This document shows, piece after piece, positions 36,245-44,705 of a stretch of DNA of 64,000 nt. The translations under genes were made by a program, and so were the position numbers. Location: assembly GCF_000284515.1 (NCBI RefSeq), contig NC_017668.1:992001-1056000 (forward strand), read 5' to 3'. The DNA comes from Halobacillus halophilus DSM 2266. Lineage in GTDB: Bacteria > Bacillota > Bacilli > Bacillales > Halobacillaceae. A model generated the notes under the pieces. That model was not told the DNA's origin. It searched no databases and saw only the letters and a list, made by a program, of their open reading frames with translations. Positions within the stretch are counted from its first letter, which is position 1. The number at the start of each line of letters is the position of its first letter.

Positions 36245-37432
36245 ATGAAGGAAACATTTGAACAACTAGGGGTACGGAAAGATTTTATTGATAAATTAAC
36301 GCAAGAGGGTATTGGGGCTCCCACTCCTATCCAGCAAGAAGCGATTCCCGCTTTAATGGATGGACGCGACGTGATCGCTCAAGCGCAGACAGGAACAGGG
36401 AAAACCTTTGCGTTTTTATTACCAATTTTACAGAACATCCGTGTAGACGAGGCGTCTGTACAGGCTGTGATTGTCACGCCCACACGTGAGCTTGCGCTTC
36501 AGATTACGGAAGAAGTACGAAAGTTAAAGACAGAGGATATGCATGTGCTGGCGGTTTATGGCGGTCAGGATGTTGCCAAACAGGCTCATAAGCTGGATGG
36601 ACAAGCTCATATTGTCATTGCAACACCCGGGAGAATGCTTGACCATTTACGGAGGGGAACGATTTCTCTTGAAGCGGTAAAATACATGGTTCTGGATGAA
36701 GCGGATCAGATGCTTGAAGCAGGCTTTCTACCTGATGTAAAGGATATCTTAAGCCAGACACCTGAAGCTAAGCAAACCATGTTATTCTCAGCGACCATCA
36801 CAACTCAGGTCAATCAGCTGGGCAAGAAAATTCTTAAAGATCCAAGAAGAATTACTGTGCAGGAAAAGACCGTAACATTAGAGGGAATTAAACAGCTGGT
36901 CTATGAAACAACGGACCGTGCCAAACAGGATACCTTGATTGAAATTATGCAGGAACACCGCCCATTCCTTGCTTTGATATTCTGCCGGACTAAACGTAGA
37001 GCAAGGAAGTTGAACGATGCCTTGTTAAGTCATGGGTTTGAAGCAGATGAACTTCATGGCGATTTATCCCAGGCGAAACGGGAGAAAGTCATGAAGCGGT
37101 TCCGTGATGCTAAGATCCAATATCTAGTAGCAACCGATGTAGCCGCCCGCGGTCTTGATGTGGAAGGGGTCACGCACGTGTTCAATTACGACATCCCGCA
37201 GGATCCGGAGAGTTATATTCACCGGATTGGCCGCACTGGAAGAGCTGGAGGGAAGGGGCTTGCCATTACGTTCGCTGCTCCAAAGGATCGCCAGGCTCTG
37301 CAATCGATTGAAAAAAGTATTAAACAGAAAATAGAACGCCGTTCTCTTGCCAATTTATCACCAGGTAAGGAAAAAGAATCTAAATCAGAACCACCAAAGA
37401 AAAAAACAAAACGCTCTCAAAGACGAAGGTAA
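36245..37432 (+). CDS. DEAD-box RNA helicase
   Basis: This protein of about 395 residues has the Q motif [12 protein letters not shown], motif [30 protein letters not shown] (VLDEADQM), SAT, and [10 protein letters not shown] with [10 protein letters not shown]. It ends in a short basic tail ([11 protein letters not shown]) for RNA binding. It resembles the smaller Bacillus helicases of the CshB/YfmL group; I do not assign one. ATG 36245 and GTG 36236 are both possible starts. Confidence 0.9.
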   Translation: MKETFEQLGVRKDFIDKLTQEGIGAPTPIQQEAIPALMDGRDVIAQAQTGTGKTFAFLLPILQNIRVDEASVQAVIVTPTRELALQITEEVRKLKTEDMHVLAVYGGQDVAKQAHKLDGQAHIVIATPGRMLDHLRRGTISLEAVKYMVLDEADQMLEAGFLPDVKDILSQTPEAKQTMLFSATITTQVNQLGKKILKDPRRITVQEKTVTLEGIKQLVYETTDRAKQDTLIEIMQEHRPFLALIFCRTKRRARKLNDALLSHGFEADELHGDLSQAKREKVMKRFRDAKIQYLVATDVAARGLDVEGVTHVFNYDIPQDPESYIHRIGRTGRAGGKGLAITFAAPKDRQALQSIEKSIKQKIERRSLANLSPGKEKESKSEPPKKKTKRSQRRR

Positions 37433-37436
37433 CAGG

Positions 37437-37473
37437 AGATCCGCTCTTTCCACAGGAGGAGCGGATCTTTTTT
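37437..37473 (+). terminator. Rho-independent terminator
   Basis: AGATCCGCTC/GAGCGGATCT hairpin with T run after the helicase gene. Confidence 0.82.
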
Positions 37474-37501
37474 GCCAAAAATAGGTCTTAAGACTATTCC
37501 G

Positions 37502-37530
37502 TTGAGCCCCCCTCTGAAATATGATACATT
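37502..37530 (+). promoter_or_regulatory. Probable sigma-A promoter of the yrrT-luxS-mccAB operon
   Basis: TTGAGC and TACATT with a 17-base spacer, 60 bases upstream of the yrrT start. Moderate match only. Confidence 0.4.
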
Positions 37531-37589
37531 AAACATATAATTCCGAGTTTGTTGATAGGGATTATTAAGATTAAGGGGTTGGAAGAAAG

Positions 37590-38231
37590 ATGGGCGTAGA
37601 ATTTGTCGACCTATTTAACCAATGGGCGAGTTCATATGATGATACAGTGTCTGGAAATGATCCAGAATACAAAGAGGTTTTTGAGGGTTATGAGGATATG
37701 CTGGAACTTCTGGCCGGTCTCTCCATTTCTCCGGTTATGGAATTTGGTGTAGGGACAGCTAATTTGACTCGTAAAATGATCGGACAGAATAAAGTTGTGA
37801 TTGGTATTGAACCATCATCCGAAATGCGGAGGATTGCCAACTTGAAGTGTCCGGAAGCAGCCATTTATGATGGAGATTTTCTTAATTATCCTCAGTTGAT
37901 AACACCTATTCAGTCCATTGTCAGTTCTTTTGCCTTTCATCATTTAACAACCAGTGAAAAAATAGAAGCAATTCAGAAATTTGATGATAAACTGGAAAGT
38001 AAAGGCAAGGTTATTTTTATCGATACGCTTTTTAAGGATGAAGCTCATAAACAAGCATTAATTAAAAATGCGGAAAAATCCGGTCACTTGAATCTGGCAC
38101 AGGATTTACAGGAAGAGTATTACGGGTATCTCGATGAGCTGAAGGAAATGTTTTCTAATCAGGGATTTGAGGTATCATTTAAACAAATAAATAATTACGC
38201 CTGGTTGATTCAGGCAAAAAAAGGAGAATGA
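37590..38231 (+). CDS. yrrT: SAM-dependent methyltransferase, YrrT-like
   Basis: This 213-residue class I methyltransferase has motif I VMEFGVGTANLTRKM, motif II VVIGIEPSSEMRR and VSSFAFHHLTTSEK. N-terminal FNQWASSYDDTVSGNDPEY matches YrrT. In Bacillus, yrrT leads the operon that turns S-adenosylhomocysteine products into cysteine. Here it is directly followed by luxS, mccA and mccB. It starts after AAGGGGTTGG and ends three bases before luxS. The methyl acceptor is unknown. Confidence 0.83.
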   Translation: MGVEFVDLFNQWASSYDDTVSGNDPEYKEVFEGYEDMLELLAGLSISPVMEFGVGTANLTRKMIGQNKVVIGIEPSSEMRRIANLKCPEAAIYDGDFLNYPQLITPIQSIVSSFAFHHLTTSEKIEAIQKFDDKLESKGKVIFIDTLFKDEAHKQALIKNAEKSGHLNLAQDLQEEYYGYLDELKEMFSNQGFEVSFKQINNYAWLIQAKKGE

Positions 38232-38234
38232 TTT

Positions 38235-38693
38235 ATGACACAGATGAACGTAGAAAGCTTTAACCTGGATCATACGAAAGTGAAAGCTCCTTATATCCGC
38301 CTTGTCGGTGTAACCGAAGGAGATAAAGGTGACAAGATCTACAAATATGATATCCGTGTGAAACAGCCTAACCAGGAGCATATGGATATGCCGGCTCTTC
38401 ATTCCCTTGAACACCTGATGGCTGAAAACAGCCGTAATCATCACGACCGTATTATCGATATCGGTCCAATGGGCTGCCAGACAGGATTTTATCTTGCTGT
38501 ATTAAATGATGACAGTTATGAAAATATTCTTCAGGTTGTAGAGAACACACTGAAAGACGTACTAAATGCTACAGAAGTTCCAGCCTGCAATGAAGTACAA
38601 TGCGGATTCGCAGCGAGCCACAGCTTAGAAGGTGCACAGGAACTTGCGCGTGAACTGCTTAACAAACGTAATGAATGGACGGAAGTTTTTTAA
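38235..38693 (+). CDS. luxS: S-ribosylhomocysteine lyase
   Basis: This 152-residue LuxS is complete. HSLEHLMAE gives the zinc-binding Hxx[10 protein letters not shown] the catalytic Cys, and [10 protein letters not shown] the conserved region with the final segment. It splits S-ribosylhomocysteine into homocysteine and the AI-2 precursor DPD. It lies between yrrT and mccA, feeding homocysteine straight to the reverse transsulfuration enzymes. The gene that makes its substrate (mtnN) is not in this window. Confidence 0.95.
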   Translation: MTQMNVESFNLDHTKVKAPYIRLVGVTEGDKGDKIYKYDIRVKQPNQEHMDMPALHSLEHLMAENSRNHHDRIIDIGPMGCQTGFYLAVLNDDSYENILQVVENTLKDVLNATEVPACNEVQCGFAASHSLEGAQELARELLNKRNEWTEVF

Positions 38694-38714
38694 TAAACGA
38701 AGGGTGAGAGTGCG

Positions 38715-39632
38715 ATGAGTTATGTCAGGAATGTTCAATCGTTAATCGGTCATACACCGATGATCGAGCTTACTCACTCGGACATCCCGAATCAAGCGCG
38801 TATTTTTGCTAAGCTTGAATTCATGAACCCAGGCGGTAGTATAAAAGACCGTCTGGGTTTAAAACTGATTGAGGACGCCTTGAATAGAGGGCTACTAAAG
38901 CCGGGCGGAACGATTATTGAAGCTACCGCAGGCAACACAGGCATTGGAGTTGCCCTTGCTGCTGTTGGAAAAGGATACCGCGTTGTGTTTGTCACCCCTG
39001 AAAAGTTCAGTCAAGAGAAACAGACACTGATGAGGGCTCTCGGCGCAGAAGTGATTAACACTCCCACAGAAGAAGGGATGCGCGGAGCCATCAAAAAAGC
39101 GGATGAATTGGTTAATGACATTCCAGATTCATTTAATCTGCAGCAGTTTAATAATCAAGCAAACCCCGATGCATACTACGAAACGTTAGGACCTGAGATA
39201 CACACAGATTTGAATGGAGAAATTGACATTTTCCTTGCTGGTGCTGGAACAGGTGGAACCTTTATGGGAACTTCCCGCTATTTAAAAGAGCAGAATCCAG
39301 CGATCAAGACAGTAATTGTCGAACCAGAAGGCTCTGTCATTAATGGAGGGAAGGCTGGTCCGCATGATACAGAAGGGATTGGCATGGAATTCCTGCCTTT
39401 TTATATGGACACCTCTTATTTTGATGCTATTCATACGATTCCGGATTCCATTGCCTTTCAACGTGTAAAGGAACTGGCATTAAATGAAGGGCTGCTTGTA
39501 GCCAGCTCATCCGGAGCAGCTTTTGAAGCGGCTCTGCGTGAAGCGGAGCAAGCTGAACCTGGTGCCAGAATTGTAACGGTCTTTCCGGATAGCAGTGAAC
39601 GATACTTAAGCCAAGGGATATATGAGGAGTGA
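38715..39632 (+). CDS. mccA: Cystathionine beta-synthase (O-acetylserine dependent)
   Basis: This 305-residue PLP enzyme of the cysteine synthase family has the PLP Lys in NPGGSIKDR, substrate loop ATAGNTGIG and phosphate-binding GAGTGGTFMGT. Operon position with mccB marks it as MccA (YrhA), which makes cystathionine from homocysteine and O-acetylserine, rather than a CysK. It has no CBS regulatory domains. It ends five bases before mccB. Confidence 0.9.
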   Translation: MSYVRNVQSLIGHTPMIELTHSDIPNQARIFAKLEFMNPGGSIKDRLGLKLIEDALNRGLLKPGGTIIEATAGNTGIGVALAAVGKGYRVVFVTPEKFSQEKQTLMRALGAEVINTPTEEGMRGAIKKADELVNDIPDSFNLQQFNNQANPDAYYETLGPEIHTDLNGEIDIFLAGAGTGGTFMGTSRYLKEQNPAIKTVIVEPEGSVINGGKAGPHDTEGIGMEFLPFYMDTSYFDAIHTIPDSIAFQRVKELALNEGLLVASSSGAAFEAALREAEQAEPGARIVTVFPDSSERYLSQGIYEE

Positions 39633-39637
39633 AGTTT

Positions 39638-40774
39638 ATGAGAAAGAAAACACAATTAATTCATGGTGGTATTACAGGAGATGAAAAAACCGGTGCAGTT
39701 TCTGTACCCATTTATCAGGTTAGTACTTATGCACAGGACGGGGTAGGAAAGCATCGGGGATATGAGTATTCCAGAACCGGCAACCCAACTCGTTTTGCTC
39801 TTGAAGAATTAATTAAAGAAATTGAAGGCGGTTATGCCGGTTTTGCTTTTGGGTCTGGAATGGCTGCGATTACCGCTGTCCTCATGACCTTTAAACAGGG
39901 AGATCATATTATTTTTACGGATGATGTGTACGGCGGAACATACCGCCTCGTTTCCCAGGTGATCACCCGCTTTGGTCTCAAAGCAAGCTTTGTAGATACT
40001 AGTGATTCCAAAAACATTGAAGCAGCGATGACCGAGCGCACGAAAGCGTTATATGTTGAGACGCCGACGAATCCTTTGTTAAAAATAACGGATCTTAAGA
40101 AAACTTCTGAGCTTGCTAAAACTCATAATTTAACCTTCATCGTGGATAATACATTCAGCACGCCTTACTGGCAGAACCCAATTGATTTCGGAGCAGACAT
40201 CGTTCTTCACAGTGCAACGAAATACCTGGGCGGACATAGTGACGTAGTCGCCGGACTGGTTGTTGTGAACTCTGAACAATTAGCTGAAGAGGTTCATTTC
40301 GTACTAAACTCCTCTGGTGGTATTCTCGGACCGCAGGATGCCTGGCTACTTATGCGCGGTATTAAAACATTAGGTGTCCGTATGGAAGAAATTGAAGAAA
40401 ACACGCGGGGCTTCGTTGAGTTTTTACAAGGACTTCCAGAGGTGACGAACATTTACTATCCAGGTCTTACAGAGCACGTGGGTCATGATGTTCATCAGAA
40501 TCAGGCACGCGGAAACGGCGGAATGATCTCTTTTGACGTAGGAAGCGGGGAAAAAGCAGATAAAGTGCTGCAGAATGTCCGCTACTTCACCCTTGCTGAA
40601 AGTCTTGGAGCAGTGGAAAGCTTAATTTCTGTCCCGGCTAAAATGACACATGCTTCTATTCCGGAAGTGCGCCGGGGTGAGCTTGGTATAACCGACGGGC
40701 TTGTCCGTGTATCCATCGGACTTGAAGATATTGAAGATTTGAAAGAAGATTTTCTTGAGGCTTTACGTAAATAA
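39638..40774 (+). CDS. mccB: Cystathionine gamma-lyase / homocysteine gamma-lyase
   Basis: This protein of about 378 residues is a Cys/Met-metabolism PLP enzyme. YEYSRTGNPTR, FGSGMAAITAVL, VDNTFSTPYWQNP, HSATKYLGGHSD (PLP Lys) and a C-terminal GLVRVSIGLEDIEDL are the family blocks. It splits cystathionine to cysteine. GAGGAGTG sets ATG 39638; an earlier in-frame codon overlaps mccA. Together with luxS and mccA it completes a homocysteine-to-cysteine route. Confidence 0.92.
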   Translation: MRKKTQLIHGGITGDEKTGAVSVPIYQVSTYAQDGVGKHRGYEYSRTGNPTRFALEELIKEIEGGYAGFAFGSGMAAITAVLMTFKQGDHIIFTDDVYGGTYRLVSQVITRFGLKASFVDTSDSKNIEAAMTERTKALYVETPTNPLLKITDLKKTSELAKTHNLTFIVDNTFSTPYWQNPIDFGADIVLHSATKYLGGHSDVVAGLVVVNSEQLAEEVHFVLNSSGGILGPQDAWLLMRGIKTLGVRMEEIEENTRGFVEFLQGLPEVTNIYYPGLTEHVGHDVHQNQARGNGGMISFDVGSGEKADKVLQNVRYFTLAESLGAVESLISVPAKMTHASIPEVRRGELGITDGLVRVSIGLEDIEDLKEDFLEALRK

Positions 40775-40779
40775 TTATG

Positions 40780-40812
40780 AAAAGCGCCGCCCTTTGGGGA
40801 GGCGCTTTTTTT
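40780..40812 (+). terminator. Rho-independent terminator
   Basis: AAAAGCGCCGCC/GGAGGCGCTTTT hairpin with a long T run closes the yrrT-luxS-mccAB operon. The following 250 bases to 41062 hold nothing recognisable. Confidence 0.82.
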
Positions 40813-41062
40813 GAAAATTGTTAGTCGCAATCGAGTTAGCTGACGACAAAAATGAATTAGGGTACGGTAGCCTTGAGTAGCCCAATGATCGGTTAATGGT
40901 CTTGGAGGATATGATTTACTTTCCATTCCCCAGTATCGTTCAGGGCTCAAGAAAACCAGCGGGTTTTGAAAAAATCAACAAGGAGATTTACCAGCACACT
41001 CTTTGTATAGAGACCTGTTCGTAAGCCACACTAAGAAGGACTATGAAGCAGGAGTGGAAAGT

Positions 41063-41746
41063 ATGGATTACGAACACTACAAAAAACAATTAGAAGAAAG
41101 ACAGATGGAAATAGAGACCCGTTTATTGGAAAAGAATTCATTGGGAATAGAGCGTGGCTTTGCCAGTGATATGGCTTCAGGTGAACTTTCGCAGTATGAT
41201 AACCATCCGGCGGATTCTGGAAGCGAATTGTATGAAAGAGAAAAAGATATTGCTCTTTTAGGACATTTAAAAGAAGAGCTCTCGGATATTGAGTATTCCC
41301 TTAACCAAATGAAAGCAGGAAAATACGGCATCTGTGAAAAAACAGGCAAGCCGATTCCAAATGAACGACTGGAGGCATTTCCGACTGCACGCACTGTATC
41401 TCAAGCGTCTACGAATCAGGAAATGTCGAAAGACCGCCCCGTTGAAGAAGAGGTTCTTGAAGACCTGGAGGCGAATTACGGAAGGGATGCCGATGATCCT
41501 GAATACAATGAGCAGAATGCTTATGAACAGGTTGCTTCCTTTAACCAGAGTAGCATGACTTACGATGATTCATCTTTAATGGACAATCAGGATGGAACTG
41601 GGTATGTAGAAGAATTTGAGCCTTTTGTATCTACTGATATGCATGGATACACGGGAGCTGATCATGTGACGTTTGAACGCAATGTTCATTATGACAAGTA
41701 CATGGATGACATGGATGAAGCCGAAGCGGAACGATCAGAGGATTAA
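41063..41746 (+). CDS. yteA: YteA-type TraR/DksA-like protein with a degenerate zinc finger
   Basis: This protein of about 227 residues has an N-terminal coiled region (residues 1-90, rich in Glu, Lys and Leu), then KAGKYGICEKTGKPIPNERLEAFPTA, which aligns to the DksA zinc finger. Only one of the four Cys is left. A long acidic, disordered C-terminus follows. This is the YteA pattern; some homologs are linked to sporulation. AGGAGTGG sets ATG 41063. RNA-polymerase binding is possible but unproven. Confidence 0.78.
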   Translation: MDYEHYKKQLEERQMEIETRLLEKNSLGIERGFASDMASGELSQYDNHPADSGSELYEREKDIALLGHLKEELSDIEYSLNQMKAGKYGICEKTGKPIPNERLEAFPTARTVSQASTNQEMSKDRPVEEEVLEDLEANYGRDADDPEYNEQNAYEQVASFNQSSMTYDDSSLMDNQDGTGYVEEFEPFVSTDMHGYTGADHVTFERNVHYDKYMDDMDEAEAERSED

Positions 41747-41752
41747 AAAAAG

Positions 41753-41782
41753 GAGGAAAGGTCACATGGCCTTTCCTTTTTC
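41753..41782 (+). terminator. Rho-independent terminator
   Basis: AGGAAAGG/CCTTTCCT hairpin with T run immediately after yteA. Confidence 0.8.
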
Positions 41783-41825
41783 GTGTAAAAAATAGCTCCC
41801 CAATATTGATCTTTCATTTATTCAA

Positions 41826-42460
41826 GTATAGGGACGATTACTGTAAGACTTAGTTTCGAGATATTGGATCATAGTGATGGCCCTGCGGGGGACGATTCGC
41901 TTTCCGCGGCCCTGCACGACGCAGGGTCGTTCGACGTTGCCACAGGACGTGGCGGTCTTAGTCGAACATCCCTTGCGCTGAACTTCCTCAGGCTGACGCC
42001 TTCCGGGATCTCACCCTTCATGTGCATCCTGCAGGAGTCTCGCCGTTCCCCTCCGGACCTTGCGATAGCTGTGACTCGAAATCACCCCGGAGTAACACTG
42101 GATTATGATGCAGGGAGAACCCTCAGAACACGTTTTATAGCTTGCCCACGTGGATTAAAACCATTATATGAGGTGAGCTTTCTCATTATTTTCAGGTTTG
42201 AATAGTAAGCGAATACTTGGGGACTTTTACGTTCTTCATACGCCCTATAGAATAAGAGCCATTCCTTGTTTTCGTCCATACATCTCTTGGTATTGACTTT
42301 CTCAATATCATCGCCAGGAGGTCCGGGAAATTTCGAGACTCCTATGGGATAATCGGACATGGTGAGATCCCACAGGTCATAGCCCGAGGAAGCTCACCGT
42401 ACGCCCATGGAAAGCGAGTGATTTCCCGGACCTCCAAACGAAGACTTATGTAACGGAAAT
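41826..42460. repeat. MITE-like composite hairpin repeat, copy 4 (ends degraded)
   Basis: The left core reads GTAAGACTTAGTTTCGAGATAT and the right core has decayed to CGAAGACTTATGTAACGG. The first module (41879-42060) carries the same nested insert as copy 2 (41908-41976). The second module, about 42317-42436, has arms AGGTCCGGGAAAT and ATTTCCCGGACCT. It lies between convergent genes. Confidence 0.72.
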
Positions 42461-42503
42461 ATTCTAGACATATAATAGAATTTTGCACTTAGAAAAATAA
42501 GAA

Positions 42504-42537
42504 AGGGAGCTTCCGCTTAGTGGAAGCTCCCTTTCTT
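42504..42537. terminator. Strong hairpin terminator for the Lin0512 gene
   Basis: AAAGGGAGCTTCC/GGAAGCTCCCTTT is a perfect hairpin downstream of the minus-strand gene at 42555. Confidence 0.82.
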
Positions 42538-42554
42538 GTAGATTAATTATAGGT

Positions 42555-42914
42555 TTAGTAGCCAACTTCGATGGAAGTATTGACCATGTACATTTGATCG
42601 TTTTTATCGTCCTTATCCTCAAGAACAATTCCGCTCGTAGTTTTCATGCCGCCTTCCATAACTTCAATCGTTACTTCACCATAAGGGATTGCTTTTTTTA
42701 CTTCCTCATGGTCCAGTTGATCATGATCGCAAGGCAAAGCCAGTTTCACATTTGTTTTCATATTATCAAGCGATTTTTCGGGCAAAGCCTCGCGTATGCC
42801 TGGCATAGAATTTGTGTGGATAGCATTTTTAATCGCACGTACGGCGGCTTTTGTAATGTTTTGACCATGAACGTCAATTCCCATTCCTGTTTGAACGAAT
42901 AACATTTGATCCAT
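42555..42914 (-). CDS. Lin0512 family protein
   Basis: This protein of about 119 residues begins MDQMLFVQTGMGIDVHGQN and contains TKAAVRAIKNAIHTNSMPGI and VKLALPCDHDQLD, the pattern of the Lin0512 family, small proteins of unknown function related in fold to ring-opening tautomerase-like dimers. AAAGGTGG precedes the ATG at 42914; an in-frame GTG at 42926 is less likely. Confidence 0.8.
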   Translation of the reverse strand: MDQMLFVQTGMGIDVHGQNITKAAVRAIKNAIHTNSMPGIREALPEKSLDNMKTNVKLALPCDHDQLDHEEVKKAIPYGEVTIEVMEGGMKTTSGIVLEDKDDKNDQMYMVNTSIEVGY

Positions 42915-43065
42915 GATTGATACCACCTTTCTTACAAAGTGTTTATCACATATTCAAAATTTGAAACCTTTACCAATTAAATTTCTTTAAATGTCCGATT
43001 ACGCGGCGAATGACGGGGAGGACTACGATTTTAAAAAAAATCATTCATGAATGTTCCAAATCAAG

Positions 43066-43095
43066 TTGACACACTATTTCGAATATCTGTATAAT
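43066..43095 (+). promoter_or_regulatory. Sigma-A promoter of the ssu-type operon
   Basis: A perfect TTGACA (43066-43071) and TATAAT (43090-43095) are separated by 18 bases, 59 bases upstream of the ATPase gene. Confidence 0.8.
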
Positions 43096-43113
43096 CTAAT
43101 ACTATAATTAAAA

Positions 43114-43134
43114 CATAGTAAGTTTATAGGAATT
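43114..43134 (+). promoter_or_regulatory. Possible CymR-type operator
   Basis: The sequence ending ATAGGAATT, 20-40 bases downstream of the -10, matches the most conserved half of the CymR box (A-T-N-GGAATT) but only part of the left half. CymR represses sulfur-uptake operons in Bacillus, so the position fits. Confidence 0.4.
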
Positions 43135-43153
43135 ATTGTGTTAGGGGGCCGCC

Positions 43154-43942
43154 ATGTTTTTACAGATCAATGATGTGAGTAAAACGTTTGACGATAAAAA
43201 CCAGGGAAGCTTTGAAGTGTTTTCTGGAATCGATTTAAATATAGAACAAAATCAATTCGTATCCCTCCTTGGTCCCTCCGGCTGCGGGAAGTCTACTCTT
43301 CTTTCCATGGTGGCAGGTCTTGAAAGTGTTTCAAAAGGTTCCATTGTATTAGAGGGACAGGAAATTAAGAAAGCAGGAACGGACAGGGGCATGATTTTTC
43401 AGCAGGCCTCCCTTTTTCCATGGCTGAATGTCAAAGAGAATGTGATGTTCCCTTTGAAGAGTATGGGATCTAAAAAAGATGCAGAAGAGAAGGCGGATCG
43501 TTTTCTGCAAATGGTTCATTTGAGCCGTTTTAAGGAGCATTATACGCATGAACTGTCCGGAGGCATGCAGCAGCGGGTGGCTATTGCTAGAGCTCTTGCA
43601 ATGGACCCGAAAGTGCTGCTGATGGATGAACCGTTCGGAGCGCTTGATGAGCAGACACGTCACATTCTTCATGAAGAATTGATGAAAATCTGGGAAGAAA
43701 CGAAAAAGACTATCCTTTTCGTTACTCACAGTATTCAAGAAGCAATTAAGCTGTCTGACCGGGTAATCGTTATGGGAACACGTCCGGGTAAGATCATAGC
43801 TGATTTCAATATTGACCTGCCCAGACCAAGGAGACGCGATGACCCTGAAGTTATCGAACTTGAGAAAAAAGTAATGGGTCTCCTCGAGGTAGAAATTAAT
43901 AAAGTCCTGAAGGAAGAGCTTAGTTATGAAAGTCATTCTTAA
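43154..43942 (+). CDS. ssuB: ABC importer ATPase for sulfonates (SsuB-like)
   Basis: This 262-residue ATPase has Walker A LLGPSGCGKST, Q-loop FQQASLFPW, signature LSGGMQQRVAIARAL, Walker B VLLMDEPFGALD and H-loop VTHSIQEA. FPW in the Q-loop and the RPGKIIADF segment are typical of the nitrate/sulfonate/taurine class. Order is ATPase, permease, binding protein. No ssuD monooxygenase gene is present nearby, so sulfonate use would depend on genes elsewhere; riboflavin- or thiamine-precursor substrates are less likely alternatives. Confidence 0.85.
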   Translation: MFLQINDVSKTFDDKNQGSFEVFSGIDLNIEQNQFVSLLGPSGCGKSTLLSMVAGLESVSKGSIVLEGQEIKKAGTDRGMIFQQASLFPWLNVKENVMFPLKSMGSKKDAEEKADRFLQMVHLSRFKEHYTHELSGGMQQRVAIARALAMDPKVLLMDEPFGALDEQTRHILHEELMKIWEETKKTILFVTHSIQEAIKLSDRVIVMGTRPGKIIADFNIDLPRPRRRDDPEVIELEKKVMGLLEVEINKVLKEELSYESHS

Positions 43943-44684
43943 AAGAGTTCTATTTTTACTCGCCGTTATAGGGATTTGGCAATTAGTCTATTCATTAGGT
44001 ATTTATGAGAAAATCGTTTTTCCGGGGCCTTTGCAGGTAGGGGATGCGCTGATAACAGGGTTCACCACTGGAGATTTTCTAACTGCCCTGGGCGCAAGTT
44101 TCAGGCATTTATTCAGTGGACTTTCACTCGCGATCCTGTTTGGAACCATCCTTGGAGTGATTCTTGGTAAATCAAAGCAGGCTGATGAAACAGCGGGGAT
44201 GTATTTAATTGCTTTGCAAAGTATCCCAAGTATTGTTTGGGTGCCGCTTGCAATTATGCTGTTCGGTTTTTCAGAGTTCGCTGTCGTATTCGTCGTTGTA
44301 TTGGGCGGAACGTTTGTCATGGCGCTGAATGTCCGTTCTGCCATCCATAGTGTCCCGCCACAGCTGGTAAGGGCAGCGAGAACGATGGGAACCAATGGAC
44401 TTTCCCTCTTTTTCCGAGTGGAAATTCCGTCAAGTGTTCCTTATTTCATGTCCGGTCTGCGTCTGGCCTGGGCTTTCAGCTGGCGTGCATTAATGGCCGG
44501 GGAGTTATTAAGTAACGGTCCTGGACTTGGATATTCCTTACGTTACGCGCAGGATTACGCCCGAATGGATCAAGTTATAGGAATTATTATTATCATTGGC
44601 GTTATTGGAGCTGTCGTTGATCAGCTTGTTTTTTCAAAATTAGAGAAGAATGTAATGAAACGCTGGGGTTTATTAAAAACATAG
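43926..44684 (+). CDS. ssuC: ABC importer permease (SsuC-like)
   Basis: This 252-residue inner-membrane protein has about six helices and the EAA-type loop (VRAARTMGTNGLSLFFRVEIPSS) that docks the ATPase, followed by LRLAWAFSWRALMAGEL. It overlaps the ATPase gene by 17 bases and precedes the binding-protein gene by 21, so all three are coordinately expressed. Confidence 0.87.
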   Translation: MKVILKRVLFLLAVIGIWQLVYSLGIYEKIVFPGPLQVGDALITGFTTGDFLTALGASFRHLFSGLSLAILFGTILGVILGKSKQADETAGMYLIALQSIPSIVWVPLAIMLFGFSEFAVVFVVVLGGTFVMALNVRSAIHSVPPQLVRAARTMGTNGLSLFFRVEIPSSVPYFMSGLRLAWAFSWRALMAGELLSNGPGLGYSLRYAQDYARMDQVIGIIIIIGVIGAVVDQLVFSKLEKNVMKRWGLLKT

Positions 44685-44705
44685 ATAAGAGAGGGGCAAA
44701 GAAAT

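Noticed and set aside
41864-42205. Open frames of 70-110 codons inside the hairpin repeats (also near 20838, 31499, 35514, 57414)
   Set aside because: They are read through the GC-rich inverted modules, differ in frame between copies, and have no ribosome sites. They are by-products of the repeat sequence.
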